Below are positions 15,576 to 23,033 of a stretch of DNA of 34,574 nt, piece after piece. Source of the DNA: Candidatus Aminicenantota bacterium (GTDB taxonomy: Bacteria; Acidobacteriota; Aminicenantia; Aminicenantales; JAFGAV01); assembly GCA_016933515.1 (NCBI GenBank), contig JAFGAV010000106.1:1-34574 (forward strand), read 5' to 3'. The position numbers and the translations under genes were made by a program. Each line of letters starts with the position of its first letter. Position 1 is the first letter of the stretch. The notes under the pieces were generated by a model that was not told where the DNA came from, made no database searches, and was given only the letters and a program-made list of their open reading frames with translations.

Positions 15576-16707
15576 GGCCGGGCCGCAAGAACGTGCGCGG
15601 CTGATGCGCACTCCGCAGTCCGTGGACATCGACATCACGGATCGATGCAATCTCCGATGCAAATACTGTTATTTCTACACCAGCCCGGCCGACGTCAAAA
15701 CCGATCTGCCGCTCGAGGAGTGGCTCCGTTTTTTCGAGGAGCTCAATCGCTGCGCGGTGACCGAGGTCACCCTGGCCGGAGGGGAGCCGTTCATCCGGGA
15801 GGATCTGAAGGAGATCCTGGAGGGCGTCATCCGCAACCGCATGCGATTCAGCATTCTGTCGAACGGAACGCTCATCACCGAGGATATGGCCCGCTTTCTC
15901 GGCTCGACGCCCCGGTGCAACTACGTCCAGGTTTCGCTCGACGGTTCGGAGCCCGAGACCCACGACTCCTGCCGGGGGAAGGGGACGTTCGAGAAGGCCG
16001 TCGCCGGCCTTCGCCTCCTCCAGAAGCATAAGGTCAACGTCGCCGTGCGCGTGACCATACACCGCTACAACGTCCGCGACTTGGAGGCCACCGCCCGTTT
16101 TCTTCTCGAGGATTTGGGGCTCAGCGGTTTCGGGACGAACTCGGCGGGCCACATGGGGCTCTGCCAGAAGAACATGGAGCAAGTCGAGCTCACCACCGCG
16201 GAAAGGGAACTGGCCATGAAGACCCTTCTGGCCCTCAACAAGAAATACGGCGGCCGGATCAGCGCCTCGGCCGGTCCTCTGGCCGAAGGCCGGATGTGGT
16301 CCAGGATGGAGCGGGCGCGCCGCCAGGGGGCGGCCGCGTTTCCCGAAGGCGGCCGGCTCACCGGCTGCGGCTGTCCTTTCAGCAAAATTTCCGTGCGGAC
16401 CGACGGGGTCATCGTCCCCTGCAACATGCTCAGCCACATCGAACTGGGACGCATCAACCGCGACCGCCTGGATGACGTCTGGCGGAACCACTCCGAGCTG
16501 TGGAAGATGCGGGATCGGCGGTCCATACCGCTCAGCCGTTTTGAATTCTGCCGCGGTTGCCCTTACCTCGACTACTGCACCGGAAATTGCCCGGCTCTTG
16601 CTTATTCCCTCCTGGGCGTGGTCGACCATCCCAGCCCCGACGGCTGCCTGAGAAAGTTTTTAGACGAAGGAGGACATCTTCCCGAGGAGGAGCTTCTTGA
16701 GCCCTGA
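15568..16707 (+). CDS. scmE: Radical SAM/SPASM protein, ScmE type
   Basis: 379-aa radical SAM enzyme. The cluster motif CNLRCKYC (Cys27, Cys31, Cys34) binds the SAM-cleaving 4Fe-4S cluster. LAGGEPF (GGEP at 71-74) contacts SAM, and QVSLDG follows. The C-terminal SPASM/twitch region has many cysteines (TGCGCPF, VPCNML, FCRGCPYLDYCTGNCPAL, GCLRKF) for one or two auxiliary clusters, as in PqqE-like peptide-modifying enzymes. My recollection of the ScmE family (LEEWLRFFEELNRCAV, FSILSNGTLITEDMARFL) matches well. ATG 15568 overlaps the scmD stop; a TTG six codons earlier is an alternative. Product chemistry unknown. Confidence 0.88.
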   Translation: MIEAGPQERARLMRTPQSVDIDITDRCNLRCKYCYFYTSPADVKTDLPLEEWLRFFEELNRCAVTEVTLAGGEPFIREDLKEILEGVIRNRMRFSILSNGTLITEDMARFLGSTPRCNYVQVSLDGSEPETHDSCRGKGTFEKAVAGLRLLQKHKVNVAVRVTIHRYNVRDLEATARFLLEDLGLSGFGTNSAGHMGLCQKNMEQVELTTAERELAMKTLLALNKKYGGRISASAGPLAEGRMWSRMERARRQGAAAFPEGGRLTGCGCPFSKISVRTDGVIVPCNMLSHIELGRINRDRLDDVWRNHSELWKMRDRRSIPLSRFEFCRGCPYLDYCTGNCPALAYSLLGVVDHPSPDGCLRKFLDEGGHLPEEELLEP

Positions 16708-17821
16708 CCGACCGGCATCCGGCCCGGAAAACGCCTCCGGCCCCGCCGTGCGGTATCCCTTGTCCCAGCTCTATTTTTATCTGACCGAGGGGTGCAACCT
16801 GGCTTGCCGCCACTGCTGGCTTGCGCCCAAGCTTCAGCAGGGCGATAAGATCTACCCTATGCTCGACGTCGGCCTTTTACCGCACATTCTCCGTCAGGCC
16901 AAACCGCTCGGGCTCCAGGGCGTCAAGCTCACGGGCGGCGAGCCGCTCATGCACCCGGAGATTCTCTCCATCCTCGAACACATCCGCGCCGAGGATCTGA
17001 ACTGCACGATGGAGACCAACGGCGTGCTGTGCACGCCGGAAATCGCCCGGGAACTGGCGCGGCAAAAAGGGCGGTTTGTTTCGGTCAGCCTGGACGGGGC
17101 CGACGCCGAGACCAACGAGTGGGTGCGCGGCGTCCCCGGCTGTTTTGACGCGGCCGTCCGAGGAATCAAGAACCTCGTCGAGACCGGCATCAGGCCTCAG
17201 ATCATTTTGACCGTGATGAAAAGGAACAGGAGCCATATCGAGCCCATCGTCAGGCTGGCCGAGAAGCTGGGGGCGGGCTCGGTGAAATTCAATGTTCTCA
17301 TGCCCACGGCCCGCGGCGAGGATCTGCACAAGCGAGGCGAGGCCCTGCCCGTCGAGGAGCTCATCGAACTGGGGCGTTTCGTGGAGAGCGATCTCTCGCG
17401 CAGGACCTCTCTCTCTCTGATCTTTCACCACCCGCCCGTTTTCAGGCCGTTGGGCCGGATGTTCGGACGGAACGGGGACGGCTGCACGCGCTGCGGCATA
17501 TTTTCCATTCTCGGCGTTTTGGCCGACGGGTCTTACGCGCTGTGCGGCATCGGCGAGACCGTTCCGGAGCTTGTATTCGGGCGGGCGGACAGGGACCGGT
17601 TGGAGGATGTTTGGAACAACAACGCCGTCCTGAACGACATCCGAACGGGACTTCCCGGAAAGCTCAAGGGCGTGTGCGGAGAATGCCTGATGAAAACACT
17701 CTGCCTGGGAAGCTGCGTGGCGCAGAACTACTACAGCACGCACGATCTCTTCTCCCCATTTTGGTTTTGCGAAGAAGCGAGGAAAAAAGGGCTGTTTCCC
17801 GAAAGCCGGCTGGCCAAATGA
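16697..17821 (+). CDS. scmF: Radical SAM/SPASM protein, ScmF type
   Basis: 374-aa second radical SAM enzyme of the cassette. It has YFYLTEGCNLACRHCWLAPK (Cys33, Cys37, Cys40), VKLTGGEPLM (GGEP 80-83), SVSLDGADAETN, and a SPASM-like C-terminus (GCTRCGIFSILGVLADGSYALCGIG, GVCGECLMKTLCLGSCVAQNYY, WFCEEARKKG). The start is a TTG at 16697, set by an excellent GAGGAGG 6 nt upstream; no ATG precedes the cluster motif. It overlaps scmE by 11 nt, pointing to coupled expression. It differs clearly from ScmE in sequence, so the two enzymes probably do separate steps. Confidence 0.87.
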   Translation: MSPDRPASGPENASGPAVRYPLSQLYFYLTEGCNLACRHCWLAPKLQQGDKIYPMLDVGLLPHILRQAKPLGLQGVKLTGGEPLMHPEILSILEHIRAEDLNCTMETNGVLCTPEIARELARQKGRFVSVSLDGADAETNEWVRGVPGCFDAAVRGIKNLVETGIRPQIILTVMKRNRSHIEPIVRLAEKLGAGSVKFNVLMPTARGEDLHKRGEALPVEELIELGRFVESDLSRRTSLSLIFHHPPVFRPLGRMFGRNGDGCTRCGIFSILGVLADGSYALCGIGETVPELVFGRADRDRLEDVWNNNAVLNDIRTGLPGKLKGVCGECLMKTLCLGSCVAQNYYSTHDLFSPFWFCEEARKKGLFPESRLAK

Positions 17822-17845
17822 AGTTCGGACGGTGATCATTTCTCC

Positions 17846-18775
17846 ATGAGCCGGTCCGCTCCCTTTCTTGTTTTCAGGCTGAGACTCGGCCCGACCGTGT
17901 GGCGCATTGCGGCCGGGCCCGAACTCGAAGACTGGATGACGGACTTTGCCCGTATCCTGAGCCTCAAGCGCTGGACGGAGGATGATTCAGAAAGAGGAGA
18001 AGACCAGAGGACGGCGTTGTTCCTCCCCGGGCCGGATCGCTCCTCAGCCGAATTCCCCGACGGCGCTTTTTTTTTCACGGAAGGAGCCCGCCTGCCGTCC
18101 AAGGGCTGGACCGCAACCAAGCTGAACAACCTGGTCCTTTGGCGCCACGCTCTCGCGCCGGCCGTCATTGTGCAGCTCAAACCCGAGGAGACCGAGGAGA
18201 GCCGGGTAGCGGCCATGAGCGAAGCCTGCCTTCCGTTCTATTTCCGGGTGATCGAGACGGGAGGCCTGCCGTTGCACGCGGCGGTTCTCGCCCGGAAAGA
18301 CAAAGCCGTGGCTCTGGCCGCCTCGGGAGGAACGGGCAAATCCACATGCGCGCGAAGGGCCCCGCATCCTTGGCGCGCGCTGGGGGACGACCTGGCCGTC
18401 GTCACCCGGGCGGATGCCGGCGGCTCATTCTTTTCGGTCAACCCTTTTCCCACCTGGAGCAATTTTTTTTTCAAGCGCGGCGGAGGAGCCTGGAGGGTCG
18501 AGGAGCGCTTGCCCCTGAGCGCGATTTTTTTTCTGGCCCAGTCAAAGGAGGACAACATCCTCCGCCTGGGCCAGGGAGAGGCGGCCGTCAATCTCGCCCG
18601 TTCGGGTCATCAAATCTTGTTCGGGCTGACGCGCAAACTGCCTCTCCCGGAATTGCGAAGTTTGTGGACGGAAATTTTCGACAACGCCTGCCGAATGGTC
18701 CGGCGGTTCCCGGTCTTTCTTTTAGAAACATCCCTGACCGGCTCTTTCTGGAAAAAGATCGAACGCGTGATTTGA
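17846..18775 (+). CDS. scmC: HPr kinase-like P-loop protein, ScmC type
   Basis: 309-aa protein with a P-loop ALAASGGTGKSTCAR (about 156-170), preceded by GGLPLHAAVLAR and followed by WRALGDDLAVV. This is the arrangement of HPr serine kinase/phosphorylase C-domains and of the HprK-like kinases found in lasso-peptide and other RiPP clusters. The N-terminal 120 residues are less conserved. By position and type it fits the Scm cassette protein ScmC. It might phosphorylate the peptide, the product or a partner, but that is inference. It starts 24 nt after scmF with only a weak Shine-Dalgarno (GGACGGTG). It is the last plus-strand gene before the convergent glycosyltransferase. Confidence 0.78.
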   Translation: MSRSAPFLVFRLRLGPTVWRIAAGPELEDWMTDFARILSLKRWTEDDSERGEDQRTALFLPGPDRSSAEFPDGAFFFTEGARLPSKGWTATKLNNLVLWRHALAPAVIVQLKPEETEESRVAAMSEACLPFYFRVIETGGLPLHAAVLARKDKAVALAASGGTGKSTCARRAPHPWRALGDDLAVVTRADAGGSFFSVNPFPTWSNFFFKRGGGAWRVEERLPLSAIFFLAQSKEDNILRLGQGEAAVNLARSGHQILFGLTRKLPLPELRSLWTEIFDNACRMVRRFPVFLLETSLTGSFWKKIERVI

Positions 18776-18913
18776 TCCAGTTGGGTTTGTTGGAGATTCC
18801 GGCCGGGAAAAACGCCGATGATCGCCCTCTTTCGATTTTGTCCTGATCGAGAAATCCGCGCGGCGACCGTGAGAATTTCGCCTCATGGGTCTTATGAAGA
18901 GACGCGTTTCCGT

Positions 18914-20509
18914 TCAGCGGACGGATGAGTCGAAGGCCGCGCTTGCCGATTCGCGAAATTTCAGGAGATAAAAGAAATATTCTTCTCCCGCGACGATGGC
19001 CGGGGGAGTGCGTCCGAGCCTGATCAGATTCTTGCGATCGGGCGCGGCTTTTTCAAGCAGGGGCAGAGACAGAATGATCAGACAGTCTTTTTTGTGGAGC
19101 CGGCAGAGCCGCTCGGCGTCCGCCAACACATCCTCCACGGTCACGCCCCAGGGGCGCCTCGACGCCGAGAAAGAGAATGTCCCGAGGCCTCCCTGGGAGA
19201 CATAGTGCAGCGGCCGGTTGAGATATCCGGCCACCGGGACGCAGGGCCCTTGCATGTGCGCCACGATGGGCAGGCCGTCGAAGCCCTTGCGCCGGATGTA
19301 GCGGGCCGTGTTCCTCGCCTGGGAGAATTGGTGGCTGAAGTCCATGGCATAGGCGAACACGCCGGCCAGGAAGTGAGAGAAAAGAACGACGGACAGCCCG
19401 GCCCTCAAGAATCGGGAGCCGGAAATCCCGGCCCGCACCGGCGGGGAGGCGGCTGGACGGCCCGGAGCCGCTCCGGCCATCCAGAGCGCGGCGACGAAAG
19501 CAATGAACAAATGTCCGTAGTGGCGCGTGAAGCCGATGTAGCCCACGTAAAACCAGAGAAAAAACACCGCCCCGGACAAAAGAAAAAACAGAAGGGCCGG
19601 GCGCGACCGGCGAAGCAGGGCGATTGAGGCGGCGAGGATCGCGAGGCAGAGAAGGACTTCCACGGTCCTGGCGGCGGGGAGGTGGTCCAGGGCCGGATGG
19701 TTCCAGAAGTTCAGGATCGGAAGGGGAAGGGGCAGAAACGCCCTGGGAACCAGAATCAGAACATCGACCAGCAGCCCGGAGTTGAACGTCGTATGGAACG
19801 GAGTGGCCCTTTCGTAGCCCGAGGTGGGAAGGGGCTTCAATTGATAGAGGCATAGGGCCAGCCCCAGGCCGATGATCAGCAGGGCGACCCAGAATTTCGG
19901 TTTCCGGCGGAGTTCCTCCCCGGCCAGGACCTCGACGAGCAGAACGCCCCCCGCGGCTCCGGCCAGGATGAGTCCGTAAACACTCGTGTTGGCCAGGAGA
20001 AAGAGACATGCCGCCGCCGGGAGAGGCTTCCGGCGGAACCGGGGGAACAACGCGCAGAACGCGAAGAGGGAAAGAACTCCGAGTCCGTAATTCCTGCTGA
20101 TCAGGGCGTATTCATACAAGAAGTAATATCCGAATCCCAAGAAAATCTTTTGATAGATCTTGAACGGCGCATAGGCGAAAAGAAGAAACGCCGAGAGCGT
20201 CGCGATGGCCAGATGAAGAATCTGCATGGCGACCGGGCTTGAGGACAGCAGGCTCACGCCTTTCAGGGCCAGGTACCAGGTCACGGGGTGCTTCTGATGA
20301 AGGGCCACTGTCCAGAGCCGGTCCAGGGAAACAGTGTCTTTGCTGACAAGCCAGGCCTGCATTTCGTCCCGCCAGATCTCGTGGCGGAGGATCCCGACGA
20401 GCCCGATGATGAAGAAGGCGGCGGTCAGGAGGAGCGCCGTGCGGACTTGAGGTTTCCTTTCCAAACCGGTTTTCGCCGCGCCGGAGACGCCGCTGGGATT
20501 CTCAGGCAC
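18914..20509 (-). CDS. Polytopic membrane glycosyltransferase-like protein (GT-C / ArnT-PMT fold)
   Basis: 531-aa integral membrane protein with about ten hydrophobic segments, a first helix (LLLTAAFFIIGLVGIL) and then the acidic motif RHEIWRDEMQAWLVSKD. This Asp/Glu pair in the first extracytoplasmic loop is typical of lipid-phosphosugar-dependent GT-C enzymes. The motif LHQKHPVTWYLALKGVSLL also fits that family, and a soluble C-terminal region follows. It probably transfers a sugar from a polyprenyl phosphate carrier to a periplasmic acceptor; the substrate is unknown. The GTG start at 20507-20509 lies inside the end of the ABC exporter gene (8-nt overlap), after a GGAAGAGAGAG ribosome-binding region. 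Convergent with scmC. Confidence 0.75.
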   Translation of the reverse strand: MPENPSGVSGAAKTGLERKPQVRTALLLTAAFFIIGLVGILRHEIWRDEMQAWLVSKDTVSLDRLWTVALHQKHPVTWYLALKGVSLLSSSPVAMQILHLAIATLSAFLLFAYAPFKIYQKIFLGFGYYFLYEYALISRNYGLGVLSLFAFCALFPRFRRKPLPAAACLFLLANTSVYGLILAGAAGGVLLVEVLAGEELRRKPKFWVALLIIGLGLALCLYQLKPLPTSGYERATPFHTTFNSGLLVDVLILVPRAFLPLPLPILNFWNHPALDHLPAARTVEVLLCLAILAASIALLRRSRPALLFFLLSGAVFFLWFYVGYIGFTRHYGHLFIAFVAALWMAGAAPGRPAASPPVRAGISGSRFLRAGLSVVLFSHFLAGVFAYAMDFSHQFSQARNTARYIRRKGFDGLPIVAHMQGPCVPVAGYLNRPLHYVSQGGLGTFSFSASRRPWGVTVEDVLADAERLCRLHKKDCLIILSLPLLEKAAPDRKNLIRLGRTPPAIVAGEEYFFYLLKFRESASAAFDSSVR

Positions 20510-22367
20510 GGCTCTCTCTCTTCCGGCGCGCAGGAATGGCGCGGCGCTTGGTCGTCTTTTTGACTTCCGTCAAGCCCTTGGCCTTGAACTCGAACACACG
20601 GTCGGCGATATCGAGCAGGGGCAGACGGTGGGTGATGAGGATCGTCGTCCGGCCGCGGGTGATGAGCCTGAGCGCTTCGCCCAGGCTCTTTTCCGTGCGG
20701 CGGTCGAGAGCGGACGTCGGTTCGTCCAGAATGAGAATGGCGGGATTTTTCAGAAAGGCGCGCGCCAGGGAAATCCTCTGCTTCTGCCCTATGCTCAGCC
20801 GCGCCCCCCGTTCGCCGACCGGAGTGTGATATCCCCGCTCCATGCGGAGAATGTCCTCGTGGATTTGGGCCTTCCGGGCGGCGTCCTCGACCTCGGCGAA
20901 GCCGGCGTCCGGACGTCCGTACTTGATGTTGTTCTCCAAAGTGTCGTTGAAAAGAAATGTCTCCTGGGACACGATCGCCGTCCGGGAGCGGAGCCATTCC
21001 GTGTCGAGACGCTCCAGGTCCCGGCCGTCGAGCACGATCTTTCCCCTCTGAGGCCGGTAGAATTTCAGCACGAGGCTGATGAGGGTCGTCTTGCCGATGC
21101 CGCTGGCGCCCATGACGGCGATTTTCTCGCCGGGACGAATGTCGAGGGAGACGTTTTTCAGCACCGGCGGGCCGTTTGGGTAGGCGAAACCCACATTCCG
21201 GAACTGAAGTCGGCCGTGGATGCCGGGCGGACTCAAAAGACCGGCGGATTGGCCCCGCTCGGAAATCTCGGGAGCGATCGAGAACATCTCGTGCAGCCGT
21301 CCCATGGACAGAAAGAGATATTGGAGGGACAGGACTTGGTTGAAAATGCCCCCCAGTTGTCCCGTGAGCTGAAGGGAGTAAAGGGTGAAGGATGTCAGAT
21401 CGCCGATGCTCATCGCTCCGCGCAAAACCTCCCGGCCGCACAGCCAGGTGATGAGCAGACGGCTTCCCAAATTAAGCGCCTGAAGGACGTATCCGGCGAA
21501 TGATGAAAGAAGAAGTCCCTGGAGCTGAAGCTCGATCACCTCCCGCATCTTGCCCGAAACCTTGGTCTTTTCCCGATCTTCGGCGCCGTAGGATTTTACG
21601 ACTTCAATGCCGGCCAGGGCCTGCTGGATGTCGCCGCTGATGTCGGCGTTTTTTTCCATCTGACGGTAGCTCAGGGACCTCGTCCGGACCATGACCAGGT
21701 AATTGATGAGGACGTTGACGGGGACGATGGCCAGGACGAGAAACGTCATGCGTCGGTTGAGGTGAAAAAGGATGAAAAAGCTGAAAATCGGCGTCAGAAG
21801 CGTGCGGGCGAATTGAAAGAGATACTGGGAGAAAAAAGACTGAACGGCGGACACGTCGCCGGTCAGCCGGGACATGAGATAACCTGTCTGCTTCTCCTTA
21901 AATATCGACAGGGGGTAGCGCAGGATGCGGTCGAAAAGCTCGGTCTGGACTTTGAACGTCACTCCGGTGTTGAAATGAAAATTGACCACGCTCTGGAGAA
22001 TGGACAGAATGCCCATGAGGAGACCGATCACGAGCCCGGCGATGACGACCAGGTTCAGGGAGCCCAGGATCTTTTCGACAAAGGGGCTCAAGCCCTGGAG
22101 GCCGAGAGAGCTCAGGATGGATAGGATGTCCGCCGCATCCTTTTTCTGGAGGACGTTGTCGATCAGGACCTTGCCTCCCAGGGGGGAGATCGAACTGATG
22201 CCGGCCGAGACGAGCATGAGCAGAAAGCCCGCCAGCGCCGGTTTCCAGAAGGGTTTGACGAACCGGACGTAGAACAGCATGTCCTTGAGCTTGAAATGAA
22301 CCTTGACCGGCTCGGGGCGCTTGAGCGTGACCAGGAAATACTCGCGGAAAAACTTTTTGAGGTTCAC
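20502..22367 (-). CDS. ABC exporter, fused permease-ATPase (MsbA/LmrA type)
   Basis: 621-aa half-transporter. The membrane domain comprises six helices (FLLMLVSAGISSISPLGGKVLIDNVL onward) and contains the classic exporter segment TGYLMSRLTGDVSAVQSF. The ATPase domain has Walker A GASGIGKTT, Q-loop VSQETFLFNDTLENNI, signature LSIGQKQRISLARAFLKNP, Walker B ILILDEPTSALD and H-loop LITHRL. It has no N-terminal C39 peptidase domain, so no leader cleavage is built in. GTG 22367 is the most upstream start after an in-frame TAA, with only a weak ribosome-binding site. It may form an operon with the 113-aa unknown upstream and the membrane glycosyltransferase downstream. Lipid-linked sugar, lipid or peptide export all remain possible. 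Confidence 0.92.
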   Translation of the reverse strand: MNLKKFFREYFLVTLKRPEPVKVHFKLKDMLFYVRFVKPFWKPALAGFLLMLVSAGISSISPLGGKVLIDNVLQKKDAADILSILSSLGLQGLSPFVEKILGSLNLVVIAGLVIGLLMGILSILQSVVNFHFNTGVTFKVQTELFDRILRYPLSIFKEKQTGYLMSRLTGDVSAVQSFFSQYLFQFARTLLTPIFSFFILFHLNRRMTFLVLAIVPVNVLINYLVMVRTRSLSYRQMEKNADISGDIQQALAGIEVVKSYGAEDREKTKVSGKMREVIELQLQGLLLSSFAGYVLQALNLGSRLLITWLCGREVLRGAMSIGDLTSFTLYSLQLTGQLGGIFNQVLSLQYLFLSMGRLHEMFSIAPEISERGQSAGLLSPPGIHGRLQFRNVGFAYPNGPPVLKNVSLDIRPGEKIAVMGASGIGKTTLISLVLKFYRPQRGKIVLDGRDLERLDTEWLRSRTAIVSQETFLFNDTLENNIKYGRPDAGFAEVEDAARKAQIHEDILRMERGYHTPVGERGARLSIGQKQRISLARAFLKNPAILILDEPTSALDRRTEKSLGEALRLITRGRTTILITHRLPLLDIADRVFEFKAKGLTEVKKTTKRRAIPARRKRESRA

Positions 22368-22422
22368 GGCCGCTTCATCTTACCACAGCGAGGTTCCTGC
22401 AAGAATACGGCGTCCGTGAACG

Positions 22423-22764
22423 TCAGCGGATTCTGTAGAACCACATCAGGGGGAGCCAAAGCTGATGGCCGTAGGGCAGGCGCTTGTGATTCACAAGGAC
22501 TTCGGTCTCCGGCCAACGGTGAACGAGGTTGAAAAGGTCGAAGAGTTCATCGACCTCGTCGGGCGTGTAAGTCGCCTGATGCCTCGCAAATTCGCCTTCC
22601 CCTTCGGACCGGTAAGTCGGACTCCTCCGGGCCAAGGCGACCGCTTTTTCGAAATCCGAGCCCGTTTTGCAGGGGAAGACAAGCGTGATTTTAAAGGCCT
22701 TGGCCTGGTCGTCGGGGCGGAGGATCTCCTCGAGCTTGTCCTTGAGGGCTTCATCGTCCGGCAT
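22423..22764 (-). CDS. Uncharacterised 113-aa protein
   Basis: I do not recognise this protein. The N-terminus (MPDDEALKDKLEEILRPDDQAK) is charged and helical. A beta-like stretch FKITLVFPCKT follows, then an acidic helix TPDEVDELFDLFNLVHRWP, then a Trp-rich end GHQLWLPLMWFYRIR. It has no signal peptide or membrane span. ATG 22764 is the only sensible start, because a near-consensus promoter ends 10 nt upstream. The mRNA would then begin only a few nucleotides before the ATG, with no room for a Shine-Dalgarno. It sits 55 nt upstream of the ABC exporter on the same strand. Confidence 0.7.
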   Translation of the reverse strand: MPDDEALKDKLEEILRPDDQAKAFKITLVFPCKTGSDFEKAVALARRSPTYRSEGEGEFARHQATYTPDEVDELFDLFNLVHRWPETEVLVNHKRLPYGHQLWLPLMWFYRIR

Positions 22765-22774
22765 TGCGCTATTT

Positions 22775-22803
22775 TTTATATTCCAGGCGGATGTTCTTGT
22801 CAA
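22775..22803 (-). promoter_or_regulatory. Near-consensus sigma70 promoter, leaderless type
   Basis: TTGACA, exactly 17 nt, TATAAA on the minus strand. It is the strongest promoter in the window. The predicted transcription start is near 22768, within about 4 nt of the ATG at 22764. The ORF-track TTG start (22803) is the -35 element itself and cannot be used from this promoter. Confidence 0.75.
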
Positions 22804-22818
22804 ATGAGCACCCGCCGA

Positions 22819-23030
22819 ATTCTTGCCGGCCGGCCGGGTCCAGTCTCGAAAACGATTCCGTCTTGTCCTTAACGGAAACGACTCGTTTCGAATTTCCCTG
22901 GAGACTCATGGAGACAATCGGAATTTGTTTTCGGGGCCTTCGGAAGGAGCGAATCGCGAAGCCGACCGGGGAATCCCGAGATGCCGTGGCGATTGGAACC
23001 GCGCCGGACGCCGAAGCCTTTTCCCGGATT
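22819..23030 (+). repeat. Intergenic repeat, copy A
   Basis: Shares ATTCTTGCCGGCCGGCCG (22819-22836) and, about 105 nt on, a block of about 90 nt (22942-23030) with copy B at 27092-27212 on the opposite strand. Exact stretches within the block include ATCGCGAAGCCGACCG and GAACCGCG. Many differences look like transitions plus 1-2 nt indels, and the reading frame is not kept, so it seems non-coding. It lies in the 269-nt gap between queA and the 113-aa gene. Confidence 0.7.
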
Positions 23031-23033
23031 TTC

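Noticed and set aside
18885-18971. 28-codon ORF after scmC as a candidate Scm precursor
   Set aside because: No ribosome-binding site, antisense to the glycosyltransferase 3' end, and no leader/core pattern.
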